NCBI GenBank assembly: GCA_963662155.1
Contig: OY759266.1
Coordinates: forward strand, 56,927,510 to 56,991,509
DNA: 64,000 nucleotides
Origin: Lamellibrachia columna
Lineage: Eukaryota > Annelida > Polychaeta > Sabellida > Siboglinidae
Direction of reading: 5' to 3'
Numbering within the stretch: position 1 is the stretch's first letter; each line of letters starts with the position of its first letter. The notes beneath the pieces are model-generated. The model had not been told where the DNA came from. It did no database searches and saw nothing but the letters and a program-made list of their open reading frames with translations. Both the position numbers and the translations under genes were made by a program. Below, in pieces: positions 26,601-38,640 of the stretch.

Positions 26601-27505
26601 GTTCCTCTTCAATAGTAGAAGATGTTAAAATCATGAATACCACATTTCGTTGCCAAACTTCTTATACGTGTCCAACACCAACAGGACTTTAATTTTGTAT
26701 TAAAAAAACACTATCTTTCATAAAATACGCACACATTATTGAGCAATAGCGTCGAATTGTCAGAGTGGTCGTGTGTTGGGCCGGTGAATTAGTCTATAAA
26801 GGACACACCTTCGTCTGGTCTGAGATGTACGTTTTGAGGTCGCCCTTATCCATGAATGGCAGCACAACGAACGGCCTGTTGTCTCGGAGCACCAATCCAA
26901 TGGTCGTCATCACGTTACGATGCTGGAAACCTTTCATCCGCATCACTTCCTCAAGGAAAGACTCGACGTCAGTCTTGGTGCAGTTGTCACCTGCACAACA
27001 GGGAACACAGTTAGTTTCGCAATTACCTACCATTACAACACTTATTATGTTAGCTACCATTACAACACTTATTATGTTAGCTACCATTACAACTCTTTTT
27101 GTGCTTGCAGACAAAGTGAATAGTGAAACGTGTTTTAGCCAAAAATAACACATCTGTAGCTGTCTTAATACCGTCGCTAGTGTGTTTGCTATCTATCAAT
27201 ATAGACATTTCCTACAAAGTATGCTCCTGTTGCAGCAGTCACTACCAAACATCTGCCTATTACTGTGTGATATCAATGTCAAAAGGATAACGTGATTTCC
27301 ACAAAGCTTGTCGCTCGAAAGCATAAACAAAATAACCGAATTTTGCGAATAGGCGACATGCAGGCAATTCATTCTACATTCAAACGGAAATAGATGTAGA
27401 AATTATGATCCTCCTTATGGAGAACAGTATTAACTTCACTGTAGGATGTCTAATGACACAACCATCTGATCAATCTAAGAGAGAGGAGAGAGGTTGTGTA
27501 ACACA

Positions 27506-27552
<47 letters not shown>

Positions 27553-29595
27553 GCGCACACACACACGCACACAGAGTGTTTTTGATATAAAGGACATGTT
27601 CAAGGAATCCTAGAAATGTAGTCGTCACTTATGATTAGCATCGATGAAGTAAGTAGTGGCCTGTACCCAGTACGCACCATAAACCGTCTTGACTGCTACC
27701 TCTGCCGGGTTCTTGAGCAACTTGTCGAGTAGCTCTGCCTTGTAGACCAAGCCAAAATGTCCTGCAAGAAAAGGGTGACATACATTGTGGTTGTGCCTAT
27801 GGTGGATTGTGCTGTTGGTGTGAGCCCTAGCCCTAGCATTGGTGGCCGTTGGAGGTCGCGGTGTTGGAGGCGGTCGTAGCAGTGTTGGGCTGCGACGTTG
27901 GTGGGTGAAGGCGGTTTTGTCGTTAGTGGATTGTGGTATTGACAGGAGACATGTCGTACCGGTGATGCGTTGTGGAGGAGATACTCTGATGGCGTATCCG
28001 ATGTGTGAAGGTGTTCTGTGGAATGTGCCTACGAAGCTGTACAAATTAAAACATGTCAGAATGTGTGCGTACGTGTGTGCATCTCTGTGTGTATATATTG
28101 TGTGTGTATGTATATGCTTCAAGGTTTCATTGTGTGTTTTATATCATTCATATTTAGTGGTTGTCATGTCAACTTATGCCATATCAACCATAAGTTGACA
28201 TTGCCATTTCAACCATAACACAAGTCGCTCGCCACCTCCACAGTGCCTACTGCGCGCACATATTCGACAGCGGTTAAAGAAGACGAATCTGGATCTGAAC
28301 ATCCTCAAACATTACCGCCCAATATCAAACTTGACATTCATCTCCAAAATACTGGAGAAAATTGTGGATGCGCGTCTCGAGCAACATCTACAAACAACTT
28401 ACATGAGTCTACTCAATCAGCTACTGAAAGTACAACGCGACATCCTCAGTGCACTCGACGGTGGACCCGTCGACGGTGGACCCGTCGCCGCCCTTGTGCT
28501 TTTAGACTTGTTAGTGGCATTTGACACGATCGGTCATATTATACTTCTAGATCGTCTGGAAAACTCGTATCACAGACGCCGCGCTCAACTGGTTGAAGTC
28601 CTACCTGTATAAGCGCAGTCAACACGTCATCATCGCTGGCAAATTGTCTAAAGCCGAATCCACTACAATTCGGTGTTCCTCAGGGTTTGGTTCTGGGGCC
28701 AAAGCTATACACTCTATACACAAAGCCATTAGGCGATATAATCAGACGCCACCATTTCGCTGCACATGTCTACGCTGACTGTACTTGTTCTTCAAGAAGA
28801 GCGAACGAGAACAGCGAGAGGAAGCTGTGTCGCGCCTGAACATGTGTATCGAGTAAGTGAGAGCATGGCTCGTCAACAACATGCTTAAACTAAATGACGA
28901 AAAAACGGCTCTCATCATTTTAGCATCAAGCCACGATTTACGATCTCTTAACAGTATTGCCGATTGCCAGCAAATAGAACCACCATCGTCCATCCGTGAT
29001 CTTGGTGTTCTATACGATAAACATCTAAGTATGACCAAACACATGAATTATGTATGCTGAACTGGATATTACCACCTCCGAAATATCGGCAGAATCCGTC
29101 AATACCTCTCTTACGAACATCAATAATTGATTACTGCAATTCTTTGCTTCATGATACAACTTGCGAAAATGCAGCGTCTGCAGAATATATGTGCGCGTAA
29201 CATTACAAGGACCAGTCGCCGTGCACACACCGTATACAGAATAACATTATGTCACACACCTTTCATGTTTACCAAAGCAGCGGCGACTCTGTGGAACAGT
29301 TTGCCTCTTGATATCAGAAACTCTGACAACTGCATCAGTTTTCAACGGCAGTTGAAGACCTATCTTTTCCGGTAGGTGTATACCCGAGAGAACATTACGT
29401 TTACCGGCATTAATTTTATTTAATTAATGCATTATTATTATTTCAATCCGTGTATACTTTAATTTAATTAATTGTTTTAATTAATCAGTTCCATGTATAC
29501 TTTTAGTTGTGTTGCCCATAATTTATCATTTTAATTATATAATTCCATGGGCACTTTTAGATGTATTTCACTTAATTTAATTGTATTTATTATGT

Positions 29596-29693
<98 letters not shown>

Positions 29694-29720
29694 TATATAT
29701 ATATATATATAATATATATA

Positions 29721-29784
<64 letters not shown>

Positions 29785-29924
29785 ACACAAGTCCAGCGTA
29801 GATTGAAATAGGCCAAATAATGACATTTAGATTTATTAATTAAGGAGCAGGAAATTAGGCAAGCATACACCATCAAAATAAGATACATCCAATAATCTCA
29901 GCAAGCATGCCGGCCCCCAAAAGG

Positions 29925-30016
<92 letters not shown>

Positions 30017-30135
30017 TATATTATACATGTATATATATATTATATAATATAAAATAAATATGTATAAAGATGTATTTCCGTTAATTTAATTGTATTTATC
30101 ATGTTAACTATTTATTATATATAATATATATATAC

Positions 30136-30188
<53 letters not shown>

Positions 30189-30936
30189 CCATGGTCCACT
30201 AGGTGATTGTGGTGCTATATAAATATTGTATTTATTTTATAAGTTGGGCAACCGGCTGTACACATCATTCAACTCTTTAATCACTTCCGTCGTTGTTTAG
30301 CCACGAAATAACAATTTTCTTTTCTTTACAAAATTGACGGAAGTATGACTTGCAAACTCTTTTGTTGCGACCAGTGTAAGACCACGAACACTTCGTGCAT
30401 GTCAGTTCTGCCGGATGACTACGACAACTTCAATACCATGATGACAACTTACCTTTGCCAATGATTTCGCCAAGTTTCAACCGGCTGGTCTCGATGCAGA
30501 ATGCGTCGACGCTCTTCTTAACTGTGTCTTCTAGCACGTCCATCACGTTGAAGGACACGTCCTCGTTGACGTACACCTTGTCATTGACGTACGTGTGTGG
30601 AGAGTCGGTCGTGTCCACTGACACATTGATGTTGAGGTAGGAGTTGTCTGCAGGCAAAAGCGAAGACAATTGTGATAAATTTATACAACTACTGTCATAT
30701 GTTTTGTTAGTTCGTTGTCAGAAGCAGTTGCGGAGGCACTCAATATGTTGCCAGTAACCATCCTTGAGCAAACTCCATGTGTTATGAGTATGTTTTGTGC
30801 GCAAAAGCACGTTGATGCATGCAACGCGTTTGGGTATTTAAGGGTATGTATTTAGAACAAGAGCTGTGATTTCATTCCAGGGCAAATTTACGTAATTTTA
30901 GTTAACATTAATCTATGAATAGCATTATGCTAGTGA

Positions 30937-31034
<98 letters not shown>

Positions 31035-31421
31035 CACATATCATGGAACAGTACAAATGTTGCATATTATAATGTTGGCCTATATATTTGGTTGCATTCC
31101 AACTTTTAAAGAGTATACTTTTAACAGATGTCTAAACGTGTTTGGGTGATCAGTTAGTTAGTCAGTTAGATGGTATACGGGCAACGTATTGAGTGGCCCC
31201 CGGGAAAGTAGCATCTAGTGTTATTATTGAACATGCTGCTTAAAACTACGCCCACCTTTCAGTTTGGGGCCGACGGGTTCCAGGTAACCGTCCGGGTCGG
31301 TTCTCGCCTTGTTGTCTTTCTTATCCCAGAAGAAGAAATAGACAATGGCGAAGACCAGCATCCAGAGGTACAGGAGACATGCTATGACGATAACTATGGT
31401 GGCGATGGTAGGCAGTGCCAT
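23671..31421 (-). CDS. Membrane-tethered tyrosine kinase, MET-like catalytic domain, no ectodomain (8 exons)
   Basis: Exons are 31421-31256, 30647-30453, 27761-27678, 26990-26809, 25940-25831, 25145-24983, 24341-24205 and 23857-23671. They sum to 1224 bases with every phase matching, giving 407 residues. Residues 3-32 form one long hydrophobic segment followed by KKDNK. Residues 59-84 hold YLN, YVND and YVNE. The kinase has GKGHFGLV (119-126), Lys145, Glu163, HRDLAARN (237-244), DFG (257), twin Tyr269/270 and WSFGVVIWE (301-309), ending with a short basic tail. Catalytic residues are intact. [21 protein letters not shown] and VKVADFGL resemble MET/RON, with TAM as the next choice. The ATG at 31421 has in-frame TGA and TAA upstream in the same exon, so translation should start there. 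A 3' acceptor (TTTTCAG) about 57 bases before the ATG suggests a 5' UTR intron. The substrate and name are unknown. Confidence 0.85.
25190..25650 (+). mobile_element. CR1/L2-like LINE 3' end
   Basis: Reads [20 protein letters not shown], then a frameshift, then [29 protein letters not shown] and [18 protein letters not shown]. Sits in the kinase-gene intron between exons 25831 and 25145. Confidence 0.85.
25990..26255 (-). mobile_element. Non-LTR C-terminal fragment (RWED family)
   Basis: The minus frame reads [20 protein letters not shown] then [18 protein letters not shown] and stop. Same family as 9460-9870. It lies in the kinase-gene intron. Confidence 0.8.
27027..27106 (+). repeat. 27-bp repeat, three copies
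   Basis: Units of ACCATTACAACACTTATTAT... in the kinase-gene intron, about 40 bases from the acceptor of the exon at 26990. Confidence 0.85.
27498..27573 (+). repeat. (ACGC)n grading into (AC)n microsatellite
   Basis: About 13 ACGC units followed by ACACAC, in a kinase-gene intron. Confidence 0.95.
28240..29400 (+). mobile_element. L2-like LINE, decayed, plus strand
   Basis: Frames in order: [57 protein letters not shown], a GVPQG-like block, AHVYADCT (the YADD region), [31 protein letters not shown] and [19 protein letters not shown]. It has several stops and an internal deletion before the C-terminus. Inside the kinase-gene intron between exons 30453 and 27761. Confidence 0.88.
29600..30185. 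repeat. Cluster of (TA)n microsatellites
   Basis: Three long TA tracts (about 29600-29778, 29931-30011 and 30140-30185) are separated by short unique pieces. The last runs into a LINE 3' tail with GTGCTATATAAATATTGTAT. Confidence 0.95.
30943..31033. repeat. (TA)n microsatellite
   Basis: About 45 uninterrupted AT units, in the first coding intron of the kinase gene. Confidence 0.95.
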
Positions 31422-31494
31422 CTCGCGTCACTCGGCACGTCGGCCACTGGTGGCTTACAAGGGAAGTAAACTTCAGTCCTGAAAATGAAACAAA

Positions 31495-32420
31495 TCACGT
31501 GTACTTTAACAAGATTTAACAAGATTTGCCATCCAAGCCAAACTTTCATATCAGCGCTTATTGTAACTCCTAAGTCCTTTTATTTTACAGTAGTACCCAG
31601 AACAGTATCTCCCATTTTATAGTTTACATTCAAGTTCCTATGTCCTGTATGTAGGCATTTACATTTCCCAAAATTGAACAACATCTGCCATTTCTCAGAC
31701 CATTTCACTAATCTGTCTAGATCGTTTTGTAAATGTTGTTTATCACCATCAGTATTAACCTTTCTAAACAGTTTTGTGTCATCCGCAAATTTCAGTACGT
31801 TACTTGTTATACTGTCGTCCAAGTCATTGATATAAATTAAGAATAATATAGGTCCTAATACTGATCCTTGAGGTACCCCACTCAAAACCGATTTCCAATT
31901 TGAAACTTCTCCATCTACTACAACTCGTTGTCTTCTGTCAGTCAGCCATTGTTCTATCCAGTCAGTTATGCTATCCCCAATACCATGGGCTTTTAATTTA
32001 AGTAGTAATCTTTGATGTGGCACTTTGTCAAAAGCTTTCTGAAAATCTAAGTAGATAATATCTACTGGCGATCCCACGTCTATCCACTTAGTGATTTCTT
32101 CCAAAAAACATAACATATTTGTTAAGCATGACCTCGCTTTAAGGAATCCATGTTGAGATGAATTTAATAATTTATGCTTAACGAGGAATTCCACCATATG
32201 GTCTTTAATTAACCTTTCTAATAATTTACAAATCACTGACGTTAAACTCACTGGTCTGTAATTCTCTGACTTATTTCTCGAACCCTTTTTAAATAATGGT
32301 ATGATGTTTGCTTCTTTCCATTCAAACGGAACAACTCCCTCTTTTAATGACAAGTTGAATACTCTTGCAAGTGGTATACTGATTTGTTCTACTGTTTCCA
32401 TTAGTAATTTTGGAGGAATC
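31495..32420 (-). mobile_element. CR1/L2-like LINE, longest RT frame in the window
   Basis: A 273-residue open minus frame includes WKEANIIPLFKKGS, YRPVSLTSVICKLLE, IYLDFQKAFDKVPH, GVPQGSVLGPILFLIYIND and LKFADDTKLFRKV, so the RT catalytic FADD is intact. It is truncated at both ends. Its left edge matches the family 3' segment. It lies just upstream (5') of the kinase gene's first coding exon. Confidence 0.92.
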
Positions 32421-32522
32421 TTAGTTTTGAGTGTAGGGGATGTACGAAGATGAAGGAACTAGAGGTGGAGTTGGAAGAGCTGAGGCTGCTCGTTGTGGCA
32501 ATGGTGGGAAGGGAACAGGGGG

Positions 32523-32787
32523 GTTGTGCCAGTAGTTCCGGTGGGGGAACAGTAGATGATAAAGTGGGGAAAGACACAAGAGATGCTAGGGAGAGCTTGT
32601 GCGCAGTCGTGCATGCACTTGTCATGTGTATATGTTAGTACAGAGGGAGAAGTTAGTTGTGCCAGTAGTTCCGGTGGGGGAACAGTAGATGATAAAGTGG
32701 GGAAAGACACAAGAGATGCTAGGGAGAGCTTGTGCGCAGTCGTGCATGCACTTGTCATGTGTATATGTTAGTACAGAGGGAGAAGTT
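32523..32787 (+). repeat. 133-bp tandem duplication
   Basis: Two almost identical 133-bp copies beginning GTTGTGCCAGTAGTTCCGGT. No coding match recognised. Confidence 0.9.
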
Positions 32788-32929
32788 AGAGATTATTTAG
32801 TGTGGAAAATTAGATTCAATTTAGATGTATTGGAGTTAATATCGAGAAGAAAGGCTAGGTAAGTATAATGTAAGTATAGACATTGAGAACGAGATTTAGT
32901 ACATTGCGCTATATGTGTGTGTACCACAT

Positions 32930-33110
32930 CAAGTCTCAAATCTCAAGTAGTCCAATCTTGAGCTAACGCAGGTGTTTGGACCAACGGCTTTTAGTGTCTC
33001 TTCCGAAAGACACGGGCAAAGGGGGGTGAACGAAATTGCCCAAGCGAACCACCGTCCTCTCGATCGACAGGCGGGTGCTCTAACCATTAGACCGCCGCTC
33101 CCCACAATAA
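32930..33110 (-). mobile_element. tRNA-derived SINE
   Basis: The minus strand has a tRNA-like head, GGTCTAATGGTTAGAGCACC with a B-box-like GGTGGTTCG, then the same body as 7130-7290 (TTGGGCAATTTCGTTC, GTCTTTCGGAAGAGACAC). Confidence 0.65.
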
Positions 33111-34299
33111 TTTTAATGAGAGCAAAACTACTAAAAGCAAAAGCATCCGTTGTGCTTTGAGCTAAAATATGGAGAAGTACAGTAAAACAGAGAACATGTG
33201 AATTCGTGGTTCGGAAGGAGAAATTTTTAAATAATGATTCCATGTGGTTATGTTCGACAAAGGTGTCTTGCACTGGACGGAGAATTTTCAGGACAAAATA
33301 TATATGGAGGTTTCGAAATCATCATACGCTATTAATAATGTAATATATTAATATTTGTGTAAAATATGACGTCTAAGGCAGAAATGTGGTTTCGATCGAG
33401 TAAAAAATCGCTTAAATTCATTGCCAGTAGTAGGAGATAAAACCGCGAGTGGTAGGGGCAGACGGCGCAGCTATTTCTTGCTTGCTGTTGTCAGGCGTTG
33501 TCAGGCACACCTGGTGAATTGCCTACCGGTAAAATTATATTAAACAAGATGTGTTTAATTAAAACACATTTGCACGATCAAGATGTTAGAATAGATATAG
33601 TCTATGCTAACACGGTTTTACGATTACAACGATCAGACTTTGCACCATTAATGCTCGTCGACGGTCTGTTTCCAAAGCGGCCAGGTGAATGCGAGGTTAG
33701 TAATGTGCAGCCACGGATCGTTGCTCTGTATTCTTAAGCGGTATCTTATCAGACATCAGTTCGGATTAATATCGGTACATAGTTGAGGTTCTTTTGTTTG
33801 TTCCTCTGTAGACACGCCAACCTACCCCGGATATTGGCGCGTACGTATGCAGTTCCAAAAACGCTCGAAGTCACAACAGCCATTTACATTATGTCTAACA
33901 ATCTAATATAACACCAGCATGACTCACGACGACTGTGATTCAGTTTCTTTTCGTGTAGCTGTACAACGATAAATGAAGGAAGTGCAAAGCAATAGTTGTG
34001 TTTGTGTTTGTGTCTTTGTTTGTGTTTGTGTGGGCGTATAACACGATCAGATGGTTTTGTCAGCTGGGATCGGTCGGTACACAAATGAACACTTTCTACG
34101 TCTTTCAATATGACTCGTCAATGGACACGGATGACCAAACGTCGTCATTTACTGTGCTGATCAGTCTTCGGCTTCAACTGTTGTCACATATTTTGACAGG
34201 AATACGAAGGACTCTGTCTTATTTTCTTCTGACCATAAGACACTTTGTCAGTTTCCTGGAAGTGTGGCATTAGCCAACATCAGCTTGCATCCACGTGTA
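33111..34299. other. Intergenic, no gene recognised
   Basis: A plus frame at 33498-33737 (79 residues) and a GTTTGT-rich stretch at 34000-34030 are present. No protein family is recognised. The 33430-33500 part is locally GC-richer and could be a 5' regulatory or UTR region for the kinase gene, but no motif shows this. Confidence 0.3.
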
Positions 34300-35427
34300 T
34301 ATATTGTGCTTTGTGTCATGCCCGTGTATCTATTGTGCTTTGTGTCATCCCCGTGTATCTCTTGTGCTTCGTGTCATCCCCGTGTATCTCTTGTTCTTCT
34401 TGTCATGCCCGTGTATCTCTTGTGCTTTGTGTCATGCCCGTGTATCTCTTGTGCTTTGTGTCATGCCCGTGTATCTCTTGTGCTTTGTGTCATGCCCGTG
34501 TATCTCTTGTGCTTCGTGTCATGCCCGTGTATCTCTTGTACTTTGTGTCATGCCCGTGTATCTCTTGTGCTTCGTGTCATCCCCGTGTATCTCTTGTACT
34601 TCGTGTCATGCCCGTGTATCTCTTGTGCTTTGTGTCATGCCCGTGTATCTCTTGTGCTTTGTGTCATGCCCGTGTATCTCTTGTGCTTTGTGTCATCCCC
34701 GTGTATCTCTTGTGCTTTGTGTAATGCCCGTGTATCTATTGTGCTTTGTGTCATGCCCGTGTATCTCTTGTGCTTTGTGTCATGCCCGTGTATCTCTTGT
34801 GCTTTGTGTCATCCCCGTGTATCTCTTGTGCTTTGTGTCATCCCCGTGTATCTCTTGTGCTTTGTGTCACCCCCTTGTATCTCTTGTGCTTCGTGTCATC
34901 CCCGTGTATCTCTTGTGCTTCGTGTCATGCCCGTGTATCTCTTGTACTTTGTGTCATGCCCGTGTATCTCTTGTGCTTCGTGTCATCCCCGTGTATCTCT
35001 TGTGCTTTGTGTCATGCCCGTGTATCTCTTGTGCTTCGTGTCATCCCCGTGTATCTCTTGTGCTTCGTGTCATGCCCGTGTATCTCTTGTGCTTTGTGTC
35101 ATGCCCGTGTATCTCTTGTGCTTCGTGTCATCCCCATGTATCTCTTGTGCTTCGTGTCATGCCCGTGTATCTCTTGTGCTTCGTGTCATGCCCGTGTATC
35201 TCTTGTGCTTTGCGTCATCCCCGTGTATCTCTTGTGCTTTGTGTCATCCCCGTGTATCTCTTGTGCTTTGTGTCATCCCCGTGTATCTCTTGTGCTTTGT
35301 GTCATGCCCGTGTATCTCTTGTGCTTTGTGTCATGCCCGTGTATCTCTTGTGCTTTGTGTCATGCCCGTGTATCTCTTGTGCTTTGTGTCATGCCCGTGT
35401 ATCTCTTGTGCTTTGTGTCATGCCCGT
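34300..35427 (+). repeat. 29-bp minisatellite, about 38 copies
   Basis: Unit TATCTCTTGTGCTTTGTGTC plus ATGCCCGTG, with C/T and G/C variants. Because 29 is not a multiple of 3 and the unit has no stop in any plus frame, three overlapping long frames (up to 419 residues) run through it. These are not genes. Confidence 0.97.
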
Positions 35428-36846
35428 CTCCGTATATCCCAACATCGACATGATCAAAAGTGTCCACCCTTGCTTTGAGATACGGGACAAACACGGCTTA
35501 TGTGTTGGGCCTATTCTCCAAACGTTTTACATGATATATGCGCCCTGGTGGTAACATGTGAACTACAGCAGCCTCGTAGAATATCGTTGCGTCAACATCA
35601 ACTTTTTTGTTGCAGATGCAGTTTAATTTTCGAGCCACTGAAGCAGTGCTGACTTCACCACGGTGCAAGTGGTACGCTTGTACCAGGCCCCCACGAACAA
35701 CGGCCCCAATCTCTTTTCAACTTCTGGGCTATAGTTGTGAACGTGACACCGCCTCAAGGTGAGGCAGGACAAACAGGATGAAGAGAACCTCACAACAAAC
35801 CGACGTGAAGTATGTGACCAAACTCCCTATGAGTGGCGTCACGCACCATTTCACAACTTTCATTTGATGTGCAGTTTTGCGCGTCTTTATTTCATTTGGC
35901 CCCATACGCTTAGCGGGCCTTAGACTGTGACGAGTGTTTACGAATATCTTAGTAAACTTAAATTAATTACTCTTATTAAAATAATTTGGTCGAAACTATT
36001 AATTTTAGATGTCACTCTTTGTTAAGTCAGGAGAACATGCACGATCTCTGTTTTATGCTGTATTTTCTTGTATTGTTTTCGGGTATGTCGTTGTATGCTG
36101 TAATTCTTGCTATGTGTGTTTGTTCAACAATCTGTGAATACCTATGTTCAAACATAGCTGAATAAACATTAAGGCATGGGGTTGCCTCCATAATCAGTAT
36201 TTTCACATCACCAAAATAATTGAATGTAATCTTTAGCTCAAAACAGAATGAAATCTTTAGCTCAAAACATATATCCAAAATGGTAAACCACGTGCGGGTC
36301 AAGGCCGATCATGGGCGTGACTTCCATCATCTCGCCGATCACATGACAAAGTTATGAAATTTCACAAAGGGTGAGTTCGTGAGTTTTTAGCGTTTCCATT
36401 TTCACTTCACTTAATGTTTGACCAAACATTAAGTAATTTAATAGTTTGTCTAATGATTTGACAAAAACTACATAAAAAAGTTACACAAACGAGCTAGCCT
36501 CGTGTAGGTTTAATTTTTCGCAAGATTAATTTGAAATGAGACTAGCGAAAAAATCGACCTTTAATCCGGCATTGCACTGAAGTAGACTTCTGCTCAATAT
36601 GCAGTTTTGCAGCGCCAGAGAGTGCTGGGAGCATTCCTCATTTGCATGCTTAAATAATGCCATTCCTTGCATGACTGGCACGCGATCTAAATTAAGTCGG
36701 ACGAAGAATGATAAATCTTTCTTCAGCGATGACACCTTCCATAGTTCACTGTGCAGTTCTTATAGCTTGTTGTGACAAACAAGGGGAACTTCAGTAAGCT
36801 TCTTCCATTGAATAGACGTGATAGTCAACACGTGTAGGCCTACATA
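35428..36846. other. Intergenic, no gene recognised
   Basis: Short frames only. A TTGTTGCAG acceptor-like site near 35611 has no convincing coding sequence after it. The minus frame at 36526-36735 has no recognised domain. Confidence 0.3.
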
Positions 36847-37500
36847 GGGGAGAGTTGCCGGGATTGGACCAGTTCCTCGATCGGACCAGTGCTGTATATT
36901 CCATATTACTATACACCGTGGCGTCCTCTATCGGTTATGTCATTCATCAGTGGCATTTCGGATAACACATTAAGTTTCGACGAAATAGCAGTACTTTTTA
37001 AATATTTATCACCGAAAGTAGGTGTTCTATGTCCCCGACATAATAATCAGGCATTGATCAGTTATCAGTACAGCACTCTTGGTCATACTTATAGGCGAAA
37101 ATGTTTGCTTGTGACGACAATGGAATATTTTTGACACATGAAATTCCACGATTGGACCACTGCAGTTGCCACAGTTGGACCAGTGACCCACATAAGCGTA
37201 TGCCATCATAAGATGTGTGTAATTATTCCAATACAGTTTATTGATTACCAGAAAGTAATATTAGACAAGGGAGCAATTACAAAAATGCACATTTAGTCAC
37301 AGGTAAATTTACATTATTTTGGACTACCAAAGACTTTATTAGGGTTTACATACATTTAGTGCCAGCTAGTGGTCATATGATAGGATGAAAATACAACTGA
37401 CAATTGATGGCCCACCGGGGGCAAAGGCTGGATGTCCAATGAGGGGTTTGTTACTTGGCTGTGACATTTCGTAGATTTTGTTAAACCGACGATCGAAGGA

Positions 37501-37829
37501 GGAGACTGTGCTCATACTCGACAGCCACGTGACCCACACAAAGACCGGGAGACTGTGCTCATACTCGACAGCCACGTGACCCACACAAAGACCGGGAGAC
37601 TGTGCTCATACTCGATAGCCACGTGACCCACACAAAGACCGGGAGACTGTGCTCATACTCGATAGCCACGTGACCCACACAAAGACCGGGAGACTGTGCT
37701 CATACTCGATAGCCACGTGACCCACACAAAGACCGGGAGACTGTGCTCATACTCGATAGCCACGTGACCCACACAAAGACCGGGAGACTGTGCTCATACT
37801 CGATAGCCACGTGACCCACACAAAGAATT
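37501..37829 (+). repeat. 47-bp minisatellite from the transposase catalytic segment
   Basis: Seven nearly identical units (GGAGACTGTGCTCATACTCG...). Each encodes ETVLILDSHVTHTK, the segment around a catalytic Asp. Each also contains GCCACGTGAC, a palindromic E-box core. Confidence 0.93.
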
Positions 37830-38099
37830 TGGCTGCAACTGAGATGGCTCGGGAAGCTGGAGTGGTATGTTTCACTTCCGCCACACACGACTCACCGACT
37901 CAAGCCTTTGGATGGGACCTTTTTTCGGACCGTTTTGGAAATACTACGATGATGAGGATGTGGATGAGAGAACATGTAGGCAGACCAGTGACAACGTGGC
38001 AAGTGGCTTCAGGAAGGCAAGTATGTGGTCTTTGACCATATACGCATTCCAAGACTCCGACGTCGCTGCTGCTACGGTAACTATTGTAATCATGGAAGC

Positions 38100-38640
38100 T
38101 GCACAAGAACACAACCCTACGCCACCTCTGACCCCAGCTGTTGCAGCTCCAGCACTGACAGATGTTGCCATGGTGACTGCACAATAGCACAACCCTGTAC
38201 CACCTCTGACCCCAGCTGTTGCAGCTCCAACACTGACAGATGTTGCCATGGTGACTGCACAATAGCACAACCCTATACCACCTCTGACCCCAGCTGTTGC
38301 AGCTCCAGCACTGACAGCTGTTGTCATGGTGATTGCACAACACCACAACCCTATGCCACATCTGACCCCAGCTGTTGCAGCTCCAGCACTGACAGCTGTT
38401 GTCATGGTGATTGCACAACACCACAACCCTATGCCACATCTGACCCCAGCTGTTGCAGCTCCAGCACTGACAGCTGTTGTCATGGTGATTGCACAACACC
38501 ACAACCCTATGCCACATCTGACCCCAGCTGTTGCAGCTCCAACACTGACAGCTGTTGCCATGGTGACTGCACAACAGCACAACCCTATGCCACCTCGTAA
38601 ACCAGTTAATTGTTGCAGCTCCAGTACTGACAGCTGTTGC
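38100..38640 (+). repeat. 78-bp in-frame minisatellite
   Basis: Six full units, starting at 38128, 38206, 38284, 38362, 38440 and 38518. They encode a 26-residue repeat of the type LTPAVAAPALTAVVMVIAQ on the plus strand, in the transposase remnant's C-terminal region. Two units carry TAG. The opposite strand is also open, giving the 319-residue minus frame, which is a shadow. Confidence 0.93.

Noticed and set aside
34264..35554. Three overlapping frames of 235-419 residues
   Set aside because: They are translations of a 29-bp tandem repeat without stops. No start context, splice sites or protein similarity.
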